The notes under the pieces: model-generated
What the model saw: the letters and a program-made list of their open reading frames with translations, nothing else
Databases searched by the model: none
Told to the model about the DNA's origin: nothing
NCBI GenBank assembly: GCA_016256075.1
Contig: SDVU01000280.1
Span: 1 to 16,039 of the forward strand
Reading direction: 5' to 3'
Length of the DNA: 16,039 bases
Origin: Dictyocoela muelleri
Taxonomy: Eukaryota; Microsporidia
Position numbers and translations under genes: made by a program
In this document: positions 1 through 8,479 of the stretch, piece by piece
How positions within the stretch are numbered: the first letter of the stretch is position 1
Layout of the letters: each line of letters begins with the position of its first letter

Positions 1-34
1 CTCCGGGTTGGCAGCTATGAATGTTTACAGCATG

Positions 35-36
<2 letters not shown>
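1..36 (+). mobile_element. 3' end of a tRNA-derived SINE (copy C), cut by the window start
   Basis: These bases match the last part of the SINE at 9343-9810 and, in reverse complement, the end of the SINE at 3420-3871. The shared block is a CCGGGTTGGCA-like stretch followed by CAGCATGTAATAT. Only the tail is visible and the rest lies upstream of the window. The orientation is plus and it ends in a TA-rich run, as the other copies do. The identity rests on comparison with the two fuller copies in this same window. Confidence 0.75.

Positions 37-66
<30 letters not shown>
37..66. repeat. (AT)n microsatellite, SINE tail
   Basis: This is an uninterrupted AT dinucleotide run of about 15 units directly after the SINE end. 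The other two SINE copies also end in short TAATATA-type runs. This longer tract is most simply the expanded 3' tail of the SINE rather than an independent repeat. Confidence 0.9.
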
Positions 67-68
<2 letters not shown>

Positions 69-354
69 ATAAATTGATTAAGCAATAAATTAAACAATTT
101 AAAAATAAAAAAATTAAAAAAATTAAAAATTAAAAAAATATTCAAGGTCTAAAGATATAATATCCTTTTACGCCTATAAAATACTTAATTATGCGATTAA
201 TTCAAATATATAGCGAGTCGACACTCATACCCACTCTTTAAATTTCTCAATTATGCCATTTTTATATATAAATTTTGCAAATCATCAATATTTAAAAAAT
301 GTAAAATAAAATTAATTTCACAAGGGTGAATTTTTTTTGAGGAAAATTGCTTTA

Positions 355-395
355 GTAGCGAAAGATGCCTACAATATGTAGACATATTTCGCTAC
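355..395. repeat. Hairpin repeat, AGATGCCTAC family (copy 1)
   Basis: Two 18-nt arms pair at 16 of 18 positions around a 5-nt loop: GTAGCGAAAGATGCCTAC, then AATAT, then the complementary arm. The inner half of the arm (AAAGATGCCTAC) recurs at 1139-1166, 1865-1915 and, more decayed, at 1001-1043 and 2144-2166. It could be the joined ends of a small transposable element. Confidence 0.7.
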
Positions 396-848
396 AAGCC
401 TGGTACATTTTTATATTAGTGATTTTTTGAAGTTATATTCGATATTTAACTTCTAAAATTTTTTACACTTATAACATAACTTTTTATGTCGAAAATGTTG
501 TTATTCAGGCAAAAATCAAATAAAAAATTCTCAATAGTAGATATTTATAGAAACACATAGATTTTAATTTTTTTTATAAAAAATTTGCTTTTCTTTAAAA
601 AGTTGTGCAAACCTTTAAAAAAAGCATTTTGTAAAGAATGCTTAATAAGATTCTATAGTTTTATGAATGTCATTTTTTTGTTTTAAACAGTGGTGACTAA
701 CCCGTAACAAAACCAAATCGTTTCACTAGATAGCTTAGCTTAAAAGAGATTTGTCTCTTGAAAACATTTAAACTTAATATAAAGATCAATTAGGAAAAAA
801 TGGCGATTGTCAATTATGAATATTTTAAACTTTTAATATATTATGCAG

Positions 849-884
849 AACAAAAAGACACTCCCTTAACTAGAATGACACACC
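849..884 (-). repeat. Two diverged units of the 18-bp array found at 6816-7255, opposite orientation
   Basis: The bases AACAAAAAGACACTCCC followed by TTAACTAGAATGACACACC are reverse complements of diverged GGTGTCATTTTGGTTAG units. The match is imperfect but covers two consecutive units with the right spacing. A similar single unit lies at 2202-2219. They may mark the far inverted end of a large element, or be stray copies. Confidence 0.45.
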
Positions 885-1000
885 TTCTATAATTTAATTT
901 GATAAAAAATTTTGATATCAAATTGAAGCCCTTACGAACCCAAACAAATCCCCTATTTTGAATTTAAAAATTGATTTTTTATATATTAAATTTAGGCCTT

Positions 1001-1043
1001 CTTTCGAAATATGCCAACCAACATGGTAGGCGTCTGTAGAAAG
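1001..1043. repeat. Degenerate hairpin of the AGATGCCTAC family (copy 2)
   Basis: The arms at 1001-1019 and 1025-1043 pair at about 14 of 19 positions. The second arm contains CATGGTAGGCGTCTGTAGAAAG, close to the end sequence of the unit at 1139-1915. It is an older copy than those at 1139-1166 and 1865-1915. Confidence 0.45.
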
Positions 1044-1138
1044 TAAAGCAATTTTTTTCAATTAAAAAAATTTACCGATATGCATTTAAAATTATTAGAA
1101 AATATATTTTTGTTATATCTTTTCTTAGAAACCTCCCC

Positions 1139-1915
1139 GGGGCTTGTTTAGAAAGATGCCTACCATCAAGGGGGGACCCTTGGATTGAAATTTTATAAGA
1201 AATAAATTTTAAATAAATAAATAAATTATTTTTTTTAATTAAATTTAATCAAAACCAGTCCAATTGAATAATTTATTTAAATATCCGCAAATATGTTCTA
1301 AATTTGGCTTTCTACACAAATAAAATATACCTTCGCTTTAAATTTATTTAGCATTCCAGCTATCTAAATTGCATCTTTCAACACGTTTTATTTTATATTT
1401 TAAAATACCAAATTCAACTAAAAACCACCAATATTGTTGGTATGTGAACAATCGAGAGCCACAAAACAACACTGTGATTTGAAAAATCATCTTTTTGGGC
1501 TAGATTTTTCCATCTTAATCCATAGTTTAAAATCATTACTGTGGTATTTGATAATTATAAAATAGAATAATTTGCTTTTTATTAATAACTGCCATTAAAG
1601 AGTAAATATAATGAAAATACACCAAAATTTCGAATGTTCAATTTTAAATTTGCCAAAATTGACAGAGGTTACGAGAACACCGGTATTTAAGCATTGTAAA
1701 TTTGTAATTTTTAAAAAAGAGGTTCATCCCATTTAAAACATCTTTTTGTGATGACAATTTAAAAAATTTAATATTAATTAAAGCATTTCATAACAATTCA
1801 AAATATTTTATCCGTTAATTTTAAATTAATATGGGTCATTAATAAAATTTTAAAATATTTGCTTTTGTTTAGAAAGATGCCTACATCATGGTAGGCATCT
1901 TTCTAAACAAGCCCC
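1139..1915. mobile_element. Putative non-autonomous DNA transposon with perfect 28-bp inverted ends
   Basis: The first 28 bases (starting GGGGCTTGTTTAGAAAGATG) are the exact reverse complement of 1888-1915. The 777 bp between these termini have no open frame of note and no recognisable transposase, so the unit would depend on a transposase made elsewhere. Just inside the right end is another copy of the left-end sequence, which folds with the right end into a perfect hairpin (1865-1910). I see no clear target site duplication. An alternative is two independent small hairpin repeats that happen to flank this interval. Confidence 0.55.
1865..1910. repeat. Perfect 20-bp hairpin, AGATGCCTAC family (copy 3)
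   Basis: TTGTTTAGAAAGATGCCTAC and its exact reverse complement at 1891-1910 are separated by 6 nt. No mismatch in 20 pairs means that this copy is young or that the structure is maintained. It forms the right edge of the 1139-1915 unit. Confidence 0.85.
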
Positions 1916-2038
1916 ACCTCTCCTATAGAAAAAATTCAATAAACTTCAGAATATGGTATTTAAGAGATAAGAAAAAGATTACTACCCCTTGCTAGTGCCA
2001 TATTTCGTAGTTTACGATATTTTTTCTATAGGTGAGGT
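1916..2038. mobile_element. 123-bp mini-element with 20-bp inverted ends
   Basis: ACCTCTCCTATAGAAAAAAT at 1916-1935 and its inverted partner at 2019-2038 match at 19 of 20 positions. There is no coding potential. It starts at the base after the right end of the 1139-1915 unit. The termini may belong to a very short MITE, or to a larger composite whose parts are the two neighbouring units. Confidence 0.5.
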
Positions 2039-2143
2039 CTCTAATGAAATGTAGAAGAAAATATCAATAAAATGATTTAAAAAATATTTAAATTTTATTT
2101 TAAAAAATATGTAAAATGTTGCTCAAAGAGAAGAACCTTTGTT

Positions 2144-2166
2144 GTAGGCATCTTATATAAGAAGCC
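2144..2166. repeat. Half-copy of the AGATGCCTAC-family end
   Basis: GTAGGCATCTTATATAAGAAGCC resembles the right terminus at 1891-1914 (GTAGGCATCTTTCTAAACAAGCC). The first 11 bases and the last five are shared. The opposite arm is not recognisable. Confidence 0.4.
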
Positions 2167-2201
2167 TTTTAAATTTAATAAATGTAAGATTCGCCACCTC
2201 A

Positions 2202-2219
2202 TACCAAAATGACACCTTT
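2202..2219 (-). repeat. Single 18-bp unit, opposite orientation to the 6816-7255 array
   Basis: TACCAAAATGACACCTTT is nearly the reverse complement of the array unit AGGTGTCATTTTGGTTA. It is isolated here, with no neighbours of the same kind within 100 bp. Confidence 0.55.
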
Positions 2220-2539
2220 TTTCATTAATAAAATAATTTAAAAAATAAAAAAAAACATTTTTAGTCAAAAATAATCATTTTTAGTAAAGAATATACATTT
2301 TTGATCAATAGCAATCATTTTTTTAAATTAGATATGCGGTTTAAAATTTCTATTAGTATTTATTACACTTTGCATTTAATATCTTAAATAAAAACCAAAT
2401 AACTCTATTAAGAAATAAAAAAATATTGTTTTTGAATGTAATAGATGCATGAGAAAAAAAATATTTTTAAATATTTCCTTAATTCATTCTTATTTTTTCG
2501 AAGTATTCAACCTGTAATTTCATATCTAACCGCAACAAA

Positions 2540-2955
2540 ATCTTCTATAATATGAATCGCTATAAATTTTGTCCTAAATATATACTATCAAGAGAGCCAT
2601 TCCCGCAGCATCTGCTGAAATTTATGGTTTTAAACATGTCACTATGTATCCTTTATTTAAAGAATTATTCATATTGTTTTCCACTTCTCGTATATATCTC
2701 TGCGAGTATTCTATTGAATTATTCTCGCTTTATTGATAAAATTCTCCCGTAATGTATAATTTCATACGAAAAATTGCGTTATCATAGTTTTTAAACAATA
2801 AAAAATCAGTTCATCTTTGCAGCTGAATGCACATAATTATTGTAAAAATACATAGCTAGGTTCAAAATATCAATCCATTTTTTATCATCGATTTATAATA
2901 ATTTTCTTAATTTATCCTTATTTTTTTGCTTCAATCCTTCATTTAGTCTTGTTAC
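2540..2955 (-). pseudogene. Ty3/gypsy-type integrase fossil, C-terminal part
   Basis: Minus-strand translation shows short stretches typical of the end of an LTR-retrotransposon integrase core: a LNEGLKQK-like segment in the place where families carry an E-R-x-N-x-T-L-K pattern, then KWIDILNLA, then YNNYVHSA, matching the family pattern YN..PHSATG. The piece belongs to a different element from the better preserved integrase at 7640-8450, because the residues differ clearly. It is old and broken in several places. No LTR or other pol domain is recognisable next to it. On its upstream side lies the 18-bp array at 2977-3107. Family assignment is by remembered motif only. Confidence 0.55.
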
Positions 2956-2976
2956 TGGGGATTATTTTACCTGCCT

Positions 2977-3107
2977 AAATATAAGCCGATTGTGAAAAAT
3001 ATAAGCCGATTTAAAAAATATAGTCTGGTTTAAAAAATATAAGTCGATTTAAAAAATATAAGCCGATTTTAAAAATATAAGCCGATTAAAATAATATAAG
3101 TCGATTT
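2977..3107 (+). repeat. Tandem array of an 18-bp unit, about 7 copies
   Basis: The unit AAAAATATAAGCCGATTT repeats about seven times with small length changes of 16-21 bp and base changes such as GTCTGG or GTCG for GCCG. The mixture of exact and diverged units indicates local duplication followed by drift. Confidence 0.9.
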
Positions 3108-3419
3108 ATATATAACAAGACCTAAAAACAATAAAAATTATAACAATAGGACTTAAAACAAAAAATAGGTTTGTAAACTGATTTTTATTATAATTTTTCC
3201 GCATAATAAATTAAGAGAATTTTTTAGAGAGATCAAAACGGCACTTCAAGTGAGTCTTTAAAATATATTTATGTGATTTGATTTAAAAATAAAATTCATA
3301 AAAATCATATTTTTTAATAAATTTATATGTCTATTTGAAATATAGGTTTCTCAATTTGTATTTTTGAATTTCTTAAATTTATTTTAATTAGGGTTTAATT
3401 TTTTCTAAATCGGCTTTTA

Positions 3420-3871
3420 TTATATATTACATGCTGAAAACATCGATAATTGCCAACCCGGGGAGTTATCTCTCACCTTGGACTTTGACCTTTTATTCCT
3501 GGTGTTCCAATAATACTTCTCTACTAAACTACTAAGAGTCCCAGCTGTATACACGATCTTTTTTTATCAATGACTCAGCAGATAAAGGGTAAAGCGGGCT
3601 TTTATGATTTTTTTATTTATCACTACTTTTTAGCGAAGCGTCTCCTCACTCTACCCACACCTGGGAGCGCCTCTCTGCTTAATTGTTATATTATAATAAG
3701 TCTTAATCAGCTATACCACACTGGAAAAACAGTATTGCTACTATATTTCATAGTTATTTTGCGCTTAATGTCATACCCTCATTATTTATTAAAGAGTGAC
3801 GTACGTGGGATTCGAACCGCGAGTTATAAATTTTAAATTAAAGAGTATTTCGCAATGAACAACCAGAACTC
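3420..3871 (-). mobile_element. tRNA-derived SINE (copy B)
   Basis: The reverse complement aligns along its length with the SINE at 9343-9810: box B GGTTCGAATCC (plus coordinates 3809-3818), then CACTCTTTAATAAATAATGAGG, CAGTGTGGTATAGCTGATTAAGACTT, GAGTCATTGATAAA, GGAACACCAGGAA and CAGCATGTAATATATA. The tRNA-like head is shortened around box A, so this copy is unlikely to be transcribed by Pol III. Flanking sequences TTCTAAATCGGCTTTTA (3403-3419) and TTCTAAATCGGCTTATA (3872-3888) match at 16 of 17 positions and look like the target duplication, though the right copy is also part of the local 18-bp array. An apparent 88-residue open frame on the plus strand is only the antisense of the SINE. 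Confidence 0.8.
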
Positions 3872-3968
3872 TTCTAAATCGGCTTATATTTTTTCAATAT
3901 TCTTATATTTTTTAGACGACCTATACTTTTTTTATCGACTTTTTCTATAAATCGGCTTTTATTATAAA
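3872..3968 (-). repeat. Inverted counterpart of the 2977-3107 array, about 4 units
   Basis: It contains AAATCGGCTTATATTTTTT, then two decayed units (CTTATATTTTTTAGACGACC and CTATACTTTTTTTATCGAC), then AAATCGGCTTTTATTATAAAA. Read on the minus strand these are the same unit as at 2977-3107. The array is more diverged than its partner. Confidence 0.75.
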
Positions 3969-4015
3969 ATGTCTGGATTATATAACCCACTGTAAATCAA
4001 TTTAGAATTAATTAT

Positions 4016-4155
4016 CGGTATATGTTTTCAAAACGATTATTTTCGGATTCTCTACATTTATCACGAGTAAAATATTCCATTTGTTCTAAATAGAAGGGTT
4101 TTATAATCTCTGAAAACCAAACCATTGGCTTATTTAGAGCTCTATAACACCATCT
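4016..4155 (-). pseudogene. Unrecognised open stretch, probable coding remnant
   Basis: One minus-strand frame stays open for about 47 codons with a protein-like composition. It contains RALNKPMVWFSEII, FYLEQMEYFTRDK and ESENNRFENIY. I do not recognise the family. It lies 3' of the Merlin-like remnant at 4258-4560 on the same strand and might be that protein's C-terminal part in another frame, or part of an unrelated element. No start codon or terminal repeats tie it to either. Confidence 0.35.
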
Positions 4156-4257
4156 AAATTTCTAAAACGAACCAATAATTTCGAAAATATATTTATATTA
4201 ATTATTTTGATCACCTATTGTCGCATATCAATATTATACACAATAAATCTTTATTTT

Positions 4258-4560
4258 GGTTAACTTGAAAGAATAGTTTTTTTTGGTACGAAACTAGGCA
4301 TTCTATCTATTTGACAGGTATTATATCTGGAAACGAAATCATTTACCTTTATAAAACAAATACCATCCGAAATCGCAAAGATTCATACATAAGTACTTAT
4401 AGCACCTACATTATCTAATTCGTAATTTTTATTAATAATTACTTCAATTTTTTTGTCTAAAATTCACATACGAATTCTTGGGTAATATCTGAGGCTATTA
4501 ATATAAATTTTCCATTTTCAATAAAAAGAAACTTCCTTACGTCTCAAATTACATCCGTCG
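4258..4560 (-). pseudogene. Degenerate DDE transposase remnant, probably IS1595/Merlin type
   Basis: A single minus-strand frame of about 100 codons, interrupted by four stops, shows a layout like the catalytic core of this superfamily. It carries GCNLRRKEVSFY, resembling the end of a zinc ribbon, then NVGAISTYV followed by IFAISDG, where the family has VG...VWIFG..D. Next come IKVNDFVSR and SFVPKKTILSS, where the family has FVP.GT.I.SD just before the second aspartate. The first and second catalytic aspartates are not recognisable. The remnant lies downstream of the clear Merlin-type gene at 4824-5640 in the same orientation, but is a different sequence. Assignment is by pattern only and could be wrong. 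Confidence 0.4.
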
Positions 4561-4823
4561 TATTTAGATAGTCGACTGATATAAAAAATAAATTCTAGAA
4601 AAGTTTTAATCATTCTTTTCTATTTCTTCATTTATAAATATTTTTTGGTTCTGGTTAAGATATTTGCCCCAAATTTAAAAAAAATCGATTTAGTTAAGAG
4701 ATGTGTCTAGAATTTTTTAAAAAAAAATAATTTGTATATTTTTTTTAAACAAATATAAATATTAACAAAATTAAATTGTTTTAATTATTAAAAGCTTTTT
4801 TTTGTATTAAAATAAAAACTCTT

Positions 4824-5640
4824 CTAAATGATCCTCAGGTTATCTCTCAAATAATTTCTTCTTAAATCAATCTTTGCTACAAAATCCTTCCAGATTTCGT
4901 ATTGAATACCATGCATATTCCGCATTGAATTTAAGATGCGACATAAACTTTTCAATTTTATTGTGTGATCTCTGAACTTATTTGTAAAACCTTCAGAATG
5001 GTTAACTATTATGTGTTGATATTCAAGATCAGATGCTGCATCAGGATAAAGGGTGCGGCCATCAGTTATTAAAACTGTATTATTAGCTATTTTGTTTCTA
5101 AGGACAACAGAAAGAGTAGTTCTTTGTCTATAGGGAATAATTCTAAAAAAACATTTTCCTCACAGTCCATTTCAATTCCTCCTAATAACCATACTACATT
5201 AGAAATTTATCATAAGTGTTAGATGGATCGGTAATCAGTCTACCTTGAGCTATAGCCGTTTAACTAACTTGAACTCTTCTGTTTGAACCGCCTATTAGAA
5301 ATATATTATCCTGAGTTATTTTTTAAATCAAAAAATTAAAAAACTTCTTATATTCTACGCGTGTTTGTTAATAAAGACCAGAAAAATTTTCTAAAGAAAA
5401 ATTTCTTATTTCATGTAATAAAAAATTGAGGAAGAGTAAAATATCAAATAAATATAATCTAGATCTTATAAAAATAGTTTGTTTGAATATTGATTTTCTT
5501 TTTCTACATCTGATGTTTGTACATCTATACAATATTACTTCTTCCTCATTTCTTTTGTTAATTAGTAATGTCCTGTTTTGTCCATAACTACACTCTGAGG
5601 TATCATTTATTATATCGTTCTCAATTAAAAATTATAATGC
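4824..5640 (-). pseudogene. IS1595/ISXO2-type (Merlin superfamily) transposase, decayed
   Basis: A DDE transposase that would cut and paste its element. The minus strand reads, in order: a zinc-ribbon-like segment (CSYGQ near 5590, then CTNIRCRKRKSIF) and a helical segment. Next is GRLITDPSNTYDKF leading into VVWLLGGIE, then ITDGRTLYPDAASD with the second catalytic aspartate, and VNHSEGFTN. The tail is HGIQYEIWKDF followed by LRRNYL, close to the family end. The first catalytic position reads VSxT instead of IDET, with a stop inside it. The third catalytic glutamate, expected after HT, is replaced by lysine. The pieces occupy more than one frame and carry several stops, so this is a dead copy. 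I could not find terminal inverted repeats that clearly belong to it. It is distinct from the Merlin-type remnants at 13350-14215 and 15154-15960. Confidence 0.8.
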
Positions 5641-6367
5641 TTTTTTATGGTTATTATGATAAATATTATTGTGTAATGAAAATATTAACATCTAGGTGCT
5701 TTTTTTCTATTTTTATTTTTATGGGCACATAACTTAACCAGGACCTATTTTTTCATGGATTTTTTATAATTTTTAAATGTGTATGGGCAACATATTTTGC
5801 ATACCTATTAAATGTGAAAAGATACTAAATGTTAAAAATATAGCCGAATATTACTGTCGGCTACACAGTACATTAAATAATATATAAAGCTTAATTTTGA
5901 TCTCTTTTGACGACAATTTTTTGTGAAAAACATGGTTTAAAAAATTGGCCCATGATTATATAAATCTATTAATCATTTAAAGCTGCGTTGTAAAGCTGGT
6001 AAAGACTGGATCAAATATGTAAAAAAGTAGGATGACACTCCTAGGAGCAGGGTAAAATAAAATAGAAATTTTTTTGGTAAAACAGCAGTTTTAAGTTAAA
6101 TATTTTCAATTATAGTTATAAATGGTGTTTATTTTGGTGTCTAAAATAAAATAAATCTTCCGTATATGGTGGCCCCTGTGCAGTTCTTGAAAATGTTATA
6201 AGAAAACCGAAAAACAAATGATAAAATATTAAGGTATTAGTTAAATTATATAGTTATATGAACATCTGTATTAAGTTAAATATAAATGCTTAAAAAATAT
6301 AACTAACTTAAATTACGTTTTTATATTTTCTGCTATTTTTTTCTATTTTTTTAAAAAAAATTTTAAT
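5641..6367. other. Stretch without a recognisable gene
   Basis: It is AT-rich, with no open frame over 60 codons and no protein similarity that I recognise. The only structure noted is a short stem-loop at 5841-5863 (7-bp stem, 9-nt loop). It may contain the lost 5' side of the Merlin-type element at 4824-5640, but no ends are visible. Confidence 0.6.
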
Positions 6368-6375
6368 GAAAGAGG

Positions 6376-6808
6376 GGTGCTACTACACTCTAGTCGCCCA
6401 GGAGTTAAAAAAGAAGGGCTATTTTTTTATTATTAAAAAACCCAGTTGGACGACGACTACCGTGTAGGAAAGCGAAATTTTTTAAAAAATTTTTAATAAT
6501 TTTCAAAAAAAGTGAATTAAATTTTTATCGATTAAAGCTAGGGATTAAAAAAAAATTTTTAAAAAAATTATTAAAAACATATTGACTAAATCGCATCTAT
6601 CAATTATTTTTAATAATTTTCGAATAAAACAAAAAGCTTAAAATTAATTTAATAAGTATCTAATTTTCTTAAATCTTGTTATAGAGAAGTCATTTAGATT
6701 AATTTAAAATTTCGCATTACTACACTGTAGTCTCCCAACTGGGTTTTTTAATAAATAAAAAAAAGAGCCATTCTTATTAACCTCGGGCGACTGGTGTGTA
6801 ATAGCGCC
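6376..6808. mobile_element. Foldback MITE with about 105-bp inverted arms, each arm itself palindromic
   Basis: The arm at 6376-6481 matches the reverse complement of 6705-6808. Examples are GGTGCTACTAC against GGCGCTATTAC at the tips and TTATTAAAAAACCCAGTTGG further in. Within the left arm, CTACACTCTAGTCGCCC is again an inverted match to GGACGACGACTACCGTGTAG, so each arm can fold on itself. The flanking 8-mers GAAAGAGG (6368-6375) and AAAAGGGG (6809-6816) agree at 6 of 8 positions, which fits an 8-bp target duplication as made by Merlin-type transposases. The 220-bp centre has no coding potential. A non-autonomous derivative of a Merlin-type element is my best guess. Confidence 0.75.
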
Positions 6809-6815
6809 AAAAGGG

Positions 6816-7255
6816 GTTATTTTGGTTAGAGAATGGCAAATCTTGAGATTTATAATAAACTTAATATATAAAAAATCAATTTTTCAATCAAAAATAGAGG
6901 AGTCATTTTGGTTCTTAAGGTCCTCTAATAATTTTAAATATTTTTTTTTGATTTAATTTTTTTATATCAAATTAAATTATCAAAGGGGTGTCATTTTGGT
7001 TAAGGGTGTCATTTTGATTAGAGGTGTCATTTTGGTTAGAGGTGTCATTTTGGTTAGAGATTTCATTTTGGTTAGAAGTGTCATTTTGATTAGTGGTGTC
7101 ATTTTGGTTATGGGGTCATTTTTGTTAGGGGTTTCATTTTTGTTAGGGGTGTCATTTTGATTAGGGTTCATTTTGGTCAGATGGGTAATTTTGGTTAGTG
7201 GTGTCATTTTGTTTAGTGGGGTCATTTTGTTTAGTGGGGTAATTTTGGTTCTTAA
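6816..7255 (+). repeat. 18-bp minisatellite, unit GGTGTCATTTTGGTTAGA
   Basis: About 15 contiguous units run from 6976 to 7255, with two outlying units near 6816-6831 and 6900-6914. Variants carry GATTAG, GTTTAG or GGTCATTTT. Because 18 is a multiple of three, the minus strand stays open and would encode a 110-residue chain of TPLTKM-type hexapeptides. This is most likely a by-product of the repeat, since no start context, neighbours or protein family support it. Opposite-strand units occur at 849-884 and 2202-2219. Confidence 0.9.
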
Positions 7256-7439
7256 TATGAAGATAAGTTTGAAAATGAAAAGACGACTAATATAATATTC
7301 ACTACAAGGCATAAAGAAAAACGCCTTTGTGTTTTTTTATTCGAGAAAAGGTGTTTTTGAAAAAAAAAAATTTTTAAAAAAATTCAAAAAACATAGAAAA
7401 TAAAAACTTTTCAGAATATTAATTTTTAAATAAATATAG

Positions 7440-7627
7440 AGGTTTGCTACAAGCCTTACGAGAAGATAAATCATTGAAAACTTTCATATTTTTAAAACTT
7501 TGTTATTTATATTTTATTGTGATACACCGTATCGATGTTATACCAATAAGAAACATAACAATCATACATTTAGGTTTTAACCTAATCCTTATAAATGTAT
7601 CATCCAATTATACAATTGGATCCAACA
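7440..7627 (-). repeat. Probable 3' LTR (part) of the gypsy fossil
   Basis: On the minus strand a purine run (AAGCGGGGGG, about 7629-7638) is followed closely by TGTTGGATCCAATTG. That is the expected arrangement of a polypurine tract and an LTR opening with TG. The far border is not visible and the lower coordinate is a guess. No partner LTR was found elsewhere in the window. Confidence 0.4.
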
Positions 7628-7639
7628 TCCCCCCGCTTA

Positions 7640-8450
7640 ACTTTAACATGCTTTTATGACGTGTTAATAACCCAGCATCAGACATTTCTACACTATAACA
7701 ACTTGAAACAATTGAATCCTTAATGAAACCCTTTTCTTCAAACTCTTTATCCATCTTCGTGTTTCTCACTTCATTTTTTAATAATACTTCTTCACCCAAA
7801 TAAAAGAGTCATTACTCTTTTTATTTGATGCTTTAATAAATCTTTTTCATATTTCAATTGATTTACTAGCACACTTAATTTATTTTATCAATAAATGCTT
7901 TATTAGGGGACATCCCCACGCCTATGTGAAATGAATCATTATAAGATCTTGCTACATCATCTAACTTCAATTTTACTCGTACCATTTTTAATGCAGATCT
8001 TTTTGTTCTGTTTAATCTTTCAATTCTTCTATTACTAGCATGGTAGTATGGAATACTAAAAGAATTTTTAACTCCGTTTTGATCACACAAGTCTTTTAAT
8101 TTCAGATTTTGAAAATTTCTCTCCCATTGTCATTGAATAAGCATTTAAATTCGATTAATTATAAACAATTATCAATAATTGTATAATTTCATCAGGTGTT
8201 TTATTTTTAATTCTCGAGCTAACACCTTTCTTAAAAAAATCAATTAAATTTAAAATAAGCTTTTTTTTCTTGATTTCCAGGATATCACATCCTACATTTT
8301 CACCAAGGCTTTTCGTTTTGATGAATGAAAATTTACTCTTTATTTTTCTAATACTCATTGCAAGTTTGGCAATCTTTAAGAATTTCTTTGATTTTTGTCT
8401 TTGTTATATAATTCCATTAATTTTTAACACATTCAGAATATTTCTTCGGT
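7640..8450 (-). pseudogene. Integrase part of the gypsy fossil
   Basis: In retrotransposons this domain inserts the cDNA copy into the genome. Minus-strand segments show GENVGCDILE near the start of the catalytic core and SNRRIERLNRT near its end. These are followed by YNDSFHIGVGMSPNKAF, the usual YN...H...G.SP.E signature, and then a basic C-terminal tail ending in a RHKSMLK-like segment just before the LTR. This is a fossil and is not expected to make protein. Confidence 0.8.
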
Positions 8451-8479
8451 GAGAAAATTTTTCATGAATGTTTAAAATC

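Larger units (their letters stand above)
67..1138. other. Stretch without a recognisable gene
   Basis: It is AT-rich, with stops in all frames and no protein similarity that I recognise on either strand. What it does hold is listed separately: a hairpin at 355-395, two diverged 18-bp units at 849-884 and a degenerate hairpin at 1001-1043. It probably consists of decayed transposon sequence, but nothing in it proves that. Confidence 0.6.
2960..3980. mobile_element. Candidate foldback-type element with inverted 18-bp arrays at its ends
   Basis: Seven AATATAAGCCGATTT units at 2977-3107 face about four units of the reverse complement at 3872-3968. The interval between is non-coding apart from the inserted SINE. 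By analogy with the MULE at 9036-11205, whose ends are also inverted arrays, this could be a non-autonomous element of about 0.5 kb before SINE insertion. The outermost bases match only loosely and I find no target duplication, so the exact borders are uncertain. Confidence 0.35.

Noticed and set aside
2552-2752. A 66-codon open frame on the plus strand with a hydrophobic middle, possibly a small membrane protein
   Set aside because: It is antisense to the integrase-like remnant at 2540-2955, has AT-driven hydrophobic composition and has no supporting signals.
3570-3836. An 88-codon plus-strand frame
   Set aside because: It lies antisense within SINE copy B. A related frame appears antisense to SINE copy A at 9265-9447 only because the two SINEs are homologous.
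5841-5863. Stem-loop carrying GAATATTAC, which fits the NANTATTAC nonamer of rolling-circle virus origins
   Set aside because: The stem is only 7 bp and overlaps the nonamer, the sequence is very AT-rich so chance is likely, and no Rep-like coding sequence is present anywhere in the window.
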